From JARRRD01 sp037381085 (GTDB lineage Bacteria; Nitrospirota; Thermodesulfovibrionia; Thermodesulfovibrionales; UBA6898): DNA of 12,863 nt. Numbering within the stretch: position 1 is the first letter of the stretch; every line of letters starts with the position of its first letter. Shown piece after piece: positions 1-4,950 of the stretch. Under the pieces are notes generated by a model. The model was not told the DNA's origin, made no database searches, and was given only the letters and a program-made list of their open reading frames with translations. A program made the position numbers and the translations under genes. The stretch is from assembly GCA_037381085.1 (NCBI GenBank), contig JARRRD010000094.1, forward strand, positions 1 through 12,863, in the 5' to 3' direction.

Positions 1-245
1 CCGTCTATGCTCCGTCAATAAGTACTGATAATTTTTTAATAAAGCCGGACCTGAGCCTGCAACCTCTTTCAGCGGGTCTTGTCAAGTGGAAAACAAACAC
101 TAGCGGGCCAATCGATGAATCGCTTTACGGAGACATACCTATAAACGACTTGCCTTCCGGAATATACTATCTTGGTCTCTTAGTAACACCTGTGGATAAG
201 CTGAATGACTATTATTTCTGGGTAACTTCTTTTTCAGTTCCCTGA
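1..245 (+). CDS. C-terminal end of a secreted or surface-type protein (5' partial)
   Basis: A reading frame is open from the window edge (first whole codon at 3) to TGA at 243-245, giving about 80 residues. It contains the stretch GDIPINDLPSGIYYLGLL and ends YYFWVTSFSVP. The pattern of alternating hydrophobic residues, a D-LPSG-Y-LGLLVTP turn and a terminal beta strand resembles the beta-sandwich tails found at the end of large exported proteins. Its function cannot be named from this tail. The N-terminus, any signal peptide and any catalytic domain lie outside the window. There is no obvious terminator after the stop. Confidence is good that the frame codes and low for any role. Confidence 0.7.
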   Translation, partial: VYAPSISTDNFLIKPDLSLQPLSAGLVKWKTNTSGPIDESLYGDIPINDLPSGIYYLGLLVTPVDKLNDYYFWVTSFSVP

Positions 246-281
246 ACTGCGGTTCTTACCTCATGGCGGAAACACTTGTAA

Positions 282-566
282 TTAATCTTCAATCGTCAGT
301 CCTTCTGAAACATCATCCAGAACGGCTTTTCTTGATAAAACCCCTTGCCGTGACGGAACAATTGAAATACAAGCCGAATAACGCGTAAGAACCTTCGCAT
401 CTGGCAAACAACTCTCGAAGATCACTTGAAGGCAGTGTTTGATCTGCCCTTTGACCCTAATAACAACCGCTGGTTTACAGGAGAACTCTTGCGTCTGCGA
501 CTGAAGGTCTCCCGTGTGGGTTACAGGAAGAAAATGCGAGCTATGATTTCTTACTTGTCTTTGCAA
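282..566 (-). CDS. doubtful short hypothetical reading frame, possibly a remnant
   Basis: A 94-codon minus-strand frame runs from a TTG at 566 to TAA at 282. The C-terminal two thirds look protein-like (segments AVVIRVKGQIKHCLQVIF and SRKAVLDDVSEGLTIED), with a plausible hydrophobic pattern. No family is recognised. The TTG lies inside the end of the FmdB gene, has no Shine-Dalgarno sequence, and the frame holds no ATG, so it is either chance or the 3' piece of a decayed gene. Apart from this frame I see nothing in 246-540. Confidence 0.25.
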   Translation of the reverse strand: MQRQVRNHSSHFLPVTHTGDLQSQTQEFSCKPAVVIRVKGQIKHCLQVIFESCLPDAKVLTRYSACISIVPSRQGVLSRKAVLDDVSEGLTIED

Positions 567-708
567 AGAAGCCGGTAATTTGCTTTTTTACCTGATCACT
601 CTGACAGTGCGGACATTTGACAATCGGTTTCGCTTCGAGTTCTTTCAATGAAAAAAATACCGCGAACTCTTTTCCGCACTTGCTGCAAACATAATCGTAT
701 TCTGGCAT
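541..708 (-). CDS. FmdB family zinc ribbon protein
   Basis: This 55-residue protein starts MPEYDYVCSKCGKEF. It carries two Cys pairs, C8-x2-C11 and C32-x2-C35 (CPHC), that would bind one zinc ion. This is the classic FmdB/CxxC_CXXC_SSSS layout at the usual length, with a short basic, serine-rich tail (KTSKKS). The family was first annotated as a regulator of formamidase or amide genes, but for most members the role is unknown. ATG at 708 is chosen because GGGGGA precedes it at good spacing and family members begin MP-Y-Y. A TTG at 726 in the same frame would add only MHWGTN. The gene stands alone, behind its own putative promoter. Confidence 0.87.
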   Translation of the reverse strand: MPEYDYVCSKCGKEFAVFFSLKELEAKPIVKCPHCQSDQVKKQITGFFAKTSKKS

Positions 709-725
709 GTTGGTCCCCCAATGCA

Positions 726-754
726 ACTATATCTATTCTTGAGAGTAGTGTACA
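726..754 (-). promoter_or_regulatory. putative promoter of the FmdB gene
   Basis: Read on the minus strand: TGTACA at 754-749, a 17-base spacer, then TATAGT at 731-726. The match is 4/6 for -35 and 5/6 for -10. The transcript would start near 719, so the leader would hold little more than the ribosome binding site. Confidence 0.4.
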
Positions 755-931
755 GAGACTCGGCGTGTCTTTCAAGTGCGAATAACAGGAAGGAGTCGAC
801 AAATGCGTTGACAGGCGCAAACGCAGAGTATCTATATTGCTTTTTTCAACCCCACGTGGAAGTATCATTTAAGACAATTACGGTCGAGAGGACTGTTACA
901 TGAGTATGGGAGCAGATATATTAAAGTTTTA

Positions 932-1123
932 CTATTTCTGATGCTTTTTCAGCATCCCCAAATCAAAAACCTGCCACTTTGGGGTATTGCCGTCAAACCA
1001 CACGCAGTACGCATCACCATTTTTGATGCCTGCAGCCATCGTGTAATCGTCGGTATCCCGAACGGTCATAATAGGACCGCCACTTTTCAGCTCTACCAAG
1101 TCCCCTTTTTTAAAGTCATTCAT
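932..1123 (-). CDS. DUF2158 (YodC-like) small protein
   Basis: This 63-residue protein opens MNDFKKGDLVELKSGGPIMT. GD-V-LKSGGP-MTV followed by a C-WF segment (here AYCVWFDGN) is the signature of DUF2158, a family of small single-domain proteins of unknown function usually 55-75 residues long. The fold is expected to be a small beta barrel; there is no membrane segment or signal peptide. The frame stays open upstream to 1408, but that extension passes through palindromic repeats and is low-complexity, so it is not coding. ATG at 1123 is chosen because GAGGGGAG lies just upstream and an extended -10 promoter sits about 60 bases above it. The gene stands alone. Residues 24-27 (DDYT) lie in the variable part of the family. 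Confidence 0.86.
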   Translation of the reverse strand: MNDFKKGDLVELKSGGPIMTVRDTDDYTMAAGIKNGDAYCVWFDGNTPKWQVFDLGMLKKHQK

Positions 1124-1183
1124 GCTTATTTTCTCCCCTCCGAGGTTACCAATCATCACTTCATACCATTCGTATTCTGCACT

Positions 1184-1192
1184 ATTATACCA
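1184..1192 (-). promoter_or_regulatory. extended -10 promoter of the DUF2158 gene
   Basis: The minus strand reads TGGTATAAT at 1192-1184, a perfect extended -10 (TGnTATAAT). No good -35 box is present at 16-18 bases, as is common for this promoter type. Predicted start is near 1177, giving a leader of about 54 bases. Confidence 0.6.
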
Positions 1193-1236
1193 TGCTGAAA
1201 TGGCGCGGCTTACAGGAAGAATAAGACTATTGATAC

Positions 1237-1370
1237 CCACGGGCAAGCCCGTGGTACTTTGTGGAGGAAACGAGCTGCGCTCGACCGGCCTGCGTCCGGA
1301 ACTCCTCCGCTCCCGCCCGCTATCGCGGACATGCGCTCCGGGCAGCATCCACCCACGGGTAAACCCGTGG
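1237..1370. repeat. pair of matching palindromes (REP-like)
   Basis: Two 18-base palindromes, CCACGGGCAAGCCCGTGG at 1237-1254 and CCACGGGTAAACCCGTGG at 1353-1370, are 116 bases apart. The two differ only by one closing base pair (C-G in the first, T-A in the second). Each is preceded by ACC or AC and followed by ACTTTG or ACTCTG, so they are direct copies. The DNA between them is GC-rich and itself structured (CGAGC/GCTCG, GCCCG/CGGGC). It is probably a REP-type element between the DUF2158 promoter and the first PilZ gene; no transposase is present. The rest of 1124-1442 holds only the DUF2158 promoter. Confidence 0.65.
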
Positions 1371-1442
1371 AACTCTGCTACCGTGTTAGAAGAGGCTTTA
1401 ATCGACAAGAAGAGTAATTCCGAAAAGGGAGGGACTGGCGGA

Positions 1443-1832
1443 TCATGATTTGCTTAACAAGAGTCCGGGCAATTTATATATATCGATAGAATACTTCCTG
1501 CACCGTATAACTATGGCATCTATCACCGCTAGCCGGTCCTTCCCGTAAATCCTCAGTACGGAAGCCACCTCTATCGGTTCGAGCGTCAGAATGCACAGCC
1601 CGGATTCGTTCTCATTTATTATTGTTCCCTTGAAACAAGTTTCACTTCCGTCAGCGACGTAAGACCACAGAATATCCCCAGCTACGAGTCTCCGAACTTC
1701 CGCCCTCCGATCTGATGTGCCGTTAGCCACCGCATTCCGAATTGTTTCAGACTCGTTTCTATCAGCCTTATTCAAAGTCGGCTTCTCTTCCCTCGCCTTC
1801 AGCTTCATCGAGGTGAGGGTAACTCTGTGCAA
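1443..1832 (-). CDS. divergent single-domain PilZ protein
   Basis: This 129-residue protein has a polar N-terminus of about 40 residues, then a PilZ-like domain at about 41-125. The RRxxxR c-di-GMP motif is present as RRAEVR near residues 42-47. The second motif, normally [DN]-x-S-x-x-G, appears as NENESG with Asn in place of Ser, followed by LCILTL. The domain ends with the strand VIRCRKYSIDIYKLG-type segment expected of PilZ. TTG at 1832 is chosen over ATG at 1808 because GGAG precedes it with a 5-base gap, whereas the ATG has no ribosome binding site. It would act in the cytoplasm as a c-di-GMP receptor, target unknown. Ligand binding is less certain than for the other two PilZ genes here. 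Confidence 0.72.
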   Translation of the reverse strand: MHRVTLTSMKLKAREEKPTLNKADRNESETIRNAVANGTSDRRAEVRRLVAGDILWSYVADGSETCFKGTIINENESGLCILTLEPIEVASVLRIYGKDRLAVIDAIVIRCRKYSIDIYKLPGLLLSKS

Positions 1833-1969
1833 GCCTTCTCCATTCCCGGTTATAAGAGTTCATATAGCTTTAATCCCCGCTTTTTTGCGCTCCAAAAAGG
1901 CAACATTATTAAGTCCTTTTAAACTCACACAAGCAAGTACCTGCTTCTCGCCATTACAGGAATGGCCCT

Positions 1970-2245
1970 TCATTTAAACATTATCCCGGCTTTGTAAAAA
2001 CCTTCCGAATATTCCTTTGCCCATATTACTGTTTCCACCCGAGATGGTATGGAAACGGCATTTCTTATAGTCAATGTCTGCCCTTCTGAAATGTCATGTA
2101 ATGCGTAAATGCACATTCCGGAATCACTGATATCCATGGTGACTCCCCCGAAAATGTCATCACCAGTGCCAAGGCAGAAATCCAAATTTTGCAGATAGCG
2201 CGTGCGTGTATGTCTTCTTCTCTCCGTCCTCTGATATTCAGCCAT
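1970..2245 (-). CDS. single-domain PilZ protein, canonical motifs
   Basis: This protein of about 91 residues, MAEYQRTERRRHTRTRYLQN onward, is almost entirely a PilZ domain. Both c-di-GMP motifs are present: RRxxxR in RRRHTR near residue 9, and DxSxxG as DISDSG (about 39-44), followed by a C-I strand. The C-terminus ends YKAGIMFK, the usual last strand of the fold. Binding of c-di-GMP is predicted from motif conservation; the output is unknown because there is no second domain. The start is uncertain. ATG at 2245 has AAGGGG only one base upstream, and TTG at 2257 has no ribosome binding site. If the promoter at 2286-2257 is real, the message would be nearly leaderless from the ATG. It stands 137 bases upstream of the PilZ gene at 1443-1832, same strand. 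Confidence 0.83.
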   Translation of the reverse strand: MAEYQRTERRRHTRTRYLQNLDFCLGTGDDIFGGVTMDISDSGMCIYALHDISEGQTLTIRNAVSIPSRVETVIWAKEYSEGFYKAGIMFK

Positions 2246-2256
2246 ACCCCTTGGCA

Positions 2257-2286
2257 AGGATAATGTACTTCAAAAGTTCTTGTCAA
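2257..2286 (-). promoter_or_regulatory. putative promoter of the second PilZ gene
   Basis: Read on the minus strand: a perfect TTGACA at 2286-2281, an 18-base spacer, then TATCCT at 2262-2257 (4/6). Predicted start is about 2250, only about five bases before the ATG at 2245. Confidence 0.4.
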
Positions 2287-2486
2287 GTCCAGCGATGTGA
2301 GCTATTTTAACCTTTCTCTTTGTTAAACTTGCCCAGACTGGATAGCAAAGGGAATTGCGGTCAACTAAGTAGTAGGTCCTTGCGGATCCCAGGCTGCCTC
2401 TAGCTTTCGCGTGCATCTCAAGGAACATAATGTACAGTTACAAAGAATCGATGTGCCCCCCTAACGCATTTCTTAGGGAAAACGCA

Positions 2487-2515
2487 TTGACGGATCTTGA
2501 ACTTTCCTTTAGTAT
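2487..2515 (+). promoter_or_regulatory. putative promoter of the HU/IHF gene with an overlapping direct repeat
   Basis: TTGACG at 2487-2492, a 17-base spacer and TAGTAT at 2510-2515 form a plausible sigma-70 type promoter, with a start near 2522. AACGCATT occurs twice just upstream (2463-2470 and 2481-2488). The second copy overlaps the -35 box and could be an operator. Nothing else is recognisable in 2290-2480. Confidence 0.45.
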
Positions 2516-2547
2516 AGCGATATTGAAGAAGGCCCGGGAGGATATTG

Positions 2548-2829
2548 ATGACAAAGTCGGTGCTTGGAGAAAAAGTCGCTGAAAGGGCGGAAGATCTCAC
2601 AAGTGCTCAGGTGGAGATAATTGTCTATACGGTATTCGAGAGTATGCAAAGCGCTCTCATCAAAGGGGATAAGGTAGAGATAAGGGGTTTTGGCAACTTC
2701 CGGCTCAAGACGAGGAAGCCCAGACAGGCGAGAAATCCCAAAACCGGTGAGCCAGTTGAAGTACCTGCCAAAAAGGTGCTTTCTTTCAAGGTGGGGAAGG
2801 AACTAAGAGAAATGCTCAACCGCGAATAG
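2548..2829 (+). CDS. HU/IHF family nucleoid DNA-binding protein
   Basis: This 93-residue protein has the normal length and layout of the family. Helices at about 1-40 form the dimer core, then GDKVEIRGFGNF (about 40-51), the basic beta arm with ARNPKTGEPVEVPAKK (about 61-76, with the proline used for intercalation), and the last helix VGKELREMLN. It should dimerise, bend DNA and shape the nucleoid or assist recombination and transcription complexes. The GFGNF-L-TRKPRQARNPKTG pattern is nearer IHF-alpha/HU-like proteins than a typical E. coli HU, but a subfamily cannot be set by eye. ATG at 2548 follows GGGAGG at good spacing; the TTG at 2545 is less likely. The gene is divergent from the second PilZ gene and monocistronic. 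Confidence 0.94.
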   Translation: MTKSVLGEKVAERAEDLTSAQVEIIVYTVFESMQSALIKGDKVEIRGFGNFRLKTRKPRQARNPKTGEPVEVPAKKVLSFKVGKELREMLNRE

Positions 2830-2878
2830 CAAGGCTGACCGATTCAGTCTCTCTTTCCAAGAGACTCCCCTCCTTGCT
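2828..2878 (+). terminator. nested hairpins just after the HU/IHF stop, possible terminator
   Basis: A perfect 7-base stem AGTCTCT/AGAGACT (2846-2852 with 2860-2866, 7-base loop) lies inside an outer perfect stem AGCAAGG/CCTTGCT (2828-2834 with 2872-2878). It begins at the stop codon of the gene. There is no T-run after it, so it is not a standard intrinsic terminator and may instead protect the 3' end. Confidence 0.35.
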
Positions 2879-2979
2879 CCTTACGATCATGGGAACGCCG
2901 GCTCGCCATCACTATAGCTCCGAAGATTAGGATATGGAACTCAGCTGGATTCTCGATCAGGTAGTCAGCGACGAAGGCC

Positions 2980-3261
2980 TCAGCTGTCGGAAATGTACCT
3001 GGCTCCCGCCTCAAAATAACGGTCGCCTTTCTTTACCCACGTGACAGCTACCTTGCCGATTTTAAAATCAGGTATGCGGTGTTCGGTTATGGTTAAGATC
3101 TGTCCTTCTTTGATGGGTGCCTCCGTGAAGAAACCTAAGCCATGGGGAGAAATATTAACGGTTATAGCATCATAAATGTTTTCGGATAAGTCATCGATGA
3201 AGAATCGAAAATTTGCAAGAAACCCGTCTCGTGCAATAATTCTTTTTTCCTTCTTCAACAT
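2980..3261 (-). CDS. single-domain PilZ protein
   Basis: This 93-residue protein begins MLKKEKRIIARDGFLANFRF and has the PilZ fold pattern. The first motif is KRIIAR (R-x3-R) at residues 6-11. The second is NISPHG (NxSxxG) in about the middle, followed by LGFFTEAPIKEGQ, then VAVTWVKKG and the closing AGARYISDS. Both c-di-GMP motifs are intact. ATG at 3261 is chosen because AGAGGGG precedes it and a strong promoter ends 25 bases upstream of it. An open extension to a TTG at 3321 lies inside the promoter and is not coding. It is the third orphan PilZ gene within 1.9 kb, but the sequences differ enough that recent tandem duplication is unlikely. Partner and output are unknown. Confidence 0.86.
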   Translation of the reverse strand: MLKKEKRIIARDGFLANFRFFIDDLSENIYDAITVNISPHGLGFFTEAPIKEGQILTITEHRIPDFKIGKVAVTWVKKGDRYFEAGARYISDS

Positions 3262-3292
3262 TCCCCTCTTATAAATAAGAATTGCTGAGGTA

Positions 3293-3321
3293 ACTATAAT
3301 AGAAGTGCAAAATTCAGTCAA
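3293..3321 (-). promoter_or_regulatory. promoter of the third PilZ gene
   Basis: On the minus strand TTGACT (3321-3316), a 17-base spacer, then TATAGT (3298-3293); both boxes match 5/6. Predicted start is near 3286, giving a leader of about 25 bases that carries the ribosome binding site. This is the best sigma-70 type promoter in the window. Confidence 0.68.
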
Positions 3322-3452
3322 GACGGTATACTAGGCGCCGGAAAGTACATTCGGTTTCCAATTCCTGGTGATCGCCCTTGATAAGAATCGTAAGAATTTT
3401 GCCGGACTATAACTAACGGTACAATTTCCTCTGTTGTGAGTTAGAATGTAAT

Positions 3453-3467
3453 TAGTCTCTCAGACTA
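3453..3467. other. small hairpin in the gap before the truncated lipoprotein gene
   Basis: TAGTCT/AGACTA form a perfect 6-base stem with a 3-base loop. The rest of 3322-3530 holds no supportable gene; I see only AT-rich spacer. Confidence 0.3.
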
Positions 3468-3530
3468 GGTTAGGGGATCGATAACAAATAGCCATTTATT
3501 GGAACGAGTTGGCTCCATAGTGTGAATTAG

Positions 3531-3656
3531 GTGGAGAAAAAAATTATTATCTCACTTCTTCTTCTTGCGTCTCTTATGACGGGCTGTGCCTCTCAGAGGA
3601 TCAACAGCGGCCCGTCCATCTCCGGATATCAGGCTTTTGAAGTCAGCCCTGTATGA
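3531..3656 (+). pseudogene. truncated lipoprotein (signal peptide plus short stub)
   Basis: The GTG start at 3531 gives a 41-residue product. Residues 1-19 form a textbook lipoprotein signal: basic start (EKK), hydrophobic core IIISLLLLASL, and lipobox MTGC with Cys19 as the lipidation site. The mature part is only 23 residues and stops at TGA 3654-3656. An ATG overlaps this stop (3653) and opens 29 more codons (to TAG at 3740-3742) with a similar polar character. One frameshift may therefore have cut a longer outer-membrane lipoprotein. No clear ribosome binding site precedes the GTG, and an in-frame stop lies directly before it. It may be a decayed gene or a real tiny lipoprotein. Confidence 0.5.
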
Positions 3657-3784
3657 AGACGCAATCCAACGAAAGGGTCGATGGGTCTGCCCTTGACATT
3701 GGACAAGTGGGTACCTATTCACTGCATCGCAGCGCGGGTTAGCATCGGAAATCGATAGTTCTGAGAATACGCTGCCGGTGTTCG

Positions 3785-3850
3785 TTATCAGTCATATCTC
3801 TCGCCATTATATCGCGATTTAGAAGTGTGGAGGAAGAAGATGAGAATCAT
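3785..3850 (+). other. orphan gene start: promoter-like boxes, strong ribosome binding site and ATG
   Basis: TTATCA (3785-3790), 17 bases, TATATC (3808-3813), then GGAGG at 3829-3833, a 6-base gap and ATG at 3840 form a complete translation start. The frame reads only M-R-I before it enters DNA that is the 3' end of the AsmA remnant on the other strand (its TGA is at 3847-3849). The remaining frame (about 56 codons, Arg-rich) looks like antisense of that remnant. I read this as a gene start separated from its body. The remainder of 3657-3784 shows only the possible lipoprotein continuation. Confidence 0.4.
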
Positions 3851-4230
3851 TTTGCAGGTTGCTGCACAGAGCCGTTATAAAAGACGTCGCATTTGCCGCC
3901 TCGAAGAAAGCGTTTTGCCTTCCTGTAGAGATGGGAAATTGGGCCAGCAAGGGACTCGAACGCGCTCACCGCGCCGACCGTGGGACTGCCGAAGGAACCT
4001 TTGATGCCTTGTGTGAATTTTGCGCATCCCTTGTCATCGAGAAGGGCCACTATTACATCTTCATATCGTTCGTTGACAAGATCGAGCTTGCCTTTAAGGG
4101 CAACCCGATTATGGTCCGTCGCAAGGGCGCAGTCAGTAGCGTCCGCCACACCGTCCTTGATCTTCCAGTGCGAGATGAACTGTGTGATGGTGCCCCGCCC
4201 TCCCCTCGTCTGGCTGTAAACGTCCCCATA
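3847..4230 (-). pseudogene. orphan C-terminus of an AsmA family protein
   Basis: About 125 residues resemble the C-terminal AsmA domain of large inner-membrane-anchored proteins linked to outer-membrane lipid transport and assembly. Visible hallmarks in order are RGTITQFISHWKIKDG, ATDHNRVALKGKLDLVNERY, DDKGCAKFTQGI, SLAGP, a YRKAKRFL helix and the terminal GGKCDVFYNGSV, ending at TGA 3847. Full-length family members have several hundred residues or more, with an N-terminal membrane helix; none of that is here. The frame happens to stay open to 4374, but beyond about 4230 it runs antisense through the promoter and start of the next gene and loses family character. No ribosome binding site or start codon fits. 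The fragment is truncated at its 5' end. Confidence 0.72.
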
Positions 4231-4231
4231 G

Positions 4232-4240
4232 TGGTATATT
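4232..4240 (+). promoter_or_regulatory. extended -10 promoter before the eRF1-like remnant
   Basis: TGGTATATT at 4232-4240 is an extended -10 element, with a predicted start near 4247 and a 33-base leader. It resembles the TGGTATAAT element of the DUF2158 gene. No -35 box was seen. Confidence 0.45.
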
Positions 4241-4279
4241 GAAATTGTCGGATCTATCTGATCTCCGAAGGAGAAATCT

Positions 4280-4465
4280 ATGAAAACAAAAGTAGGTTTG
4301 TGGGCTGAAGCTATCCTGATATTCGGTCCCGGCGACGCAAAGGGCGAACTCAAAAAACGTCTCAAAAGAAACAATCTCGATGGACGAATCGCAGGTATTG
4401 AGACAGTCGACAGGATGACGGACCGTCAGATTGCGTCAAGAGTCCGGAAGTACTTCCAGAAATAG
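4280..4465 (+). pseudogene. internally deleted bacterial eRF1-like (baeRF-type) protein
   Basis: This 61-codon frame starts with ATG at 4280 behind a good AAGGAG (4268-4273). Residues 1-8 (MKTKVGLW) match the conserved beginning of small bacterial eRF1/host-attachment-type proteins, which normally continue IDHRKAVIV and reach about 130-150 residues. Residue 9 onward (AEAILIFGPGDAKGELKKRL, then GIETVDRMTDRQI and VRKYF) matches the C-terminal part of the same family. About 70-90 central codons therefore appear to be missing, and the join is in frame near 4303. The family comparison is from memory. The promoter, ribosome binding site and both ends survive, so a short product could be made, but the central domain is lost. 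It may be a pseudogene or a minimised protein. Confidence 0.68.
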
Positions 4466-4533
4466 CGTCGATAGGATTGAGATGAAAACACTTACTAAGA
4501 CAAGCGTTAGTAAAGCCACACTGAGGACCCCTC

Positions 4534-4625
4534 TGTCATTCCGGCTTGTCCGGAATCTTTTCGAAAAAGAAGGATTCCCGACCTGCCTGCCGGCAGGCAG
4601 GCGCGCTCTGCTTGCTGGAATGACA
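4534..4625. repeat. palindromic dispersed repeat, TCATTCC family
   Basis: This 92-base element is bounded by TGTCATTCCGGC (4534-4545) and its near-perfect inverse GCTGGAATGACA (4614-4625). It holds a perfect 7-base hairpin ATTCCGG/CCGGAAT (4538-4556), then GGATTCCCG, and a perfect 20-base palindrome at 4582-4601 made of two inverted CCTGCCTGCC halves. Translated, it gives the PAGRQ-type peptide that often betrays this class of intergenic repeat. It lacks a transposase; probably a MITE- or REP-like element, with a relative at 9751-9825. Confidence 0.75.
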
Positions 4626-4686
4626 AACAGTGAGGCTTTTCGTGTGACAATTTTAGTATAAGAGATATTATTTAAGGGAGGATGGG

Positions 4687-4923
4687 ATGAAAAGGGAAAA
4701 GGCTCTACATGATGAGATTGCAAGGGTTGCAAACGAACTTTATGAAAAAAGAGGCAGGGCTCACGGGCATGAGTTAGAGGATTGGTTAGCGGCAGAAAAG
4801 ATAGTGACGGAAAAACATGAGAGACATGCAGGGGAAATAGAGCAAAAAGTCGATGTTATCAGGAAACCGAAGGAGGGGTTTCGGCGGACTGTTAAAAAAG
4901 AAGGGTTTTACAAAAAAGGTTGA
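4687..4923 (+). CDS. DUF2934 domain protein
   Basis: This 78-residue protein begins MKREKALHDEIARVANELYE. Residues about 8-38 carry the DUF2934 signature: I-x2-x-A-x-ELYEKRGR-x-HGH-x-x-DWLxAE. The family is a short helical domain of unknown function found in many proteobacteria, acidobacteria and nitrospirae, often as a stand-alone small protein. The second half is a Lys/Arg/Glu-rich tail (KPKEGFRRTVKKEGFYKKG), probably disordered or nucleic-acid facing. ATG at 4687 follows GGGAGG at good spacing. TATAAG (4657-4662) and GTGACA/TATTAT (4644-4671, 16-base spacer) are candidate promoter boxes in the AT-rich stretch after the repeat. The radical SAM gene starts 27 bases after its stop, so the two may be co-transcribed. 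Confidence 0.88.
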   Translation: MKREKALHDEIARVANELYEKRGRAHGHELEDWLAAEKIVTEKHERHAGEIEQKVDVIRKPKEGFRRTVKKEGFYKKG

Positions 4924-4950
4924 GAGACGTCAGTTAGAAGGCAATGCGGC

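Noticed and set aside
1124..1408. N-terminal extension of the DUF2158 protein to 158 residues
   Set aside because: The extension crosses the REP-like palindromes and an extended -10 promoter and is low-complexity. The short form has a good ribosome binding site and family length.
1860..1900. Possible sigma-54 site (TTGGAGCGCAAAAAAGC, minus strand) upstream of the first PilZ gene
   Set aside because: The gap between GG and GC is 11 rather than 10 bases, and the flanking consensus is poor.
2940..2986. CTCAGCTG direct repeat, 39 bases apart
   Set aside because: It is too short to stand out from chance and has no link to a promoter or element end.
3859..4242. 127-codon plus-strand frame opposite the AsmA remnant
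   Set aside because: It is the antisense of a recognisable AsmA C-terminus and has no ribosome binding site or family features of its own.
4436..4732. Minus-strand frame containing a PAGRQ-type peptide
   Set aside because: This peptide comes from the palindromic repeat at 4534-4625 and is not a gene.
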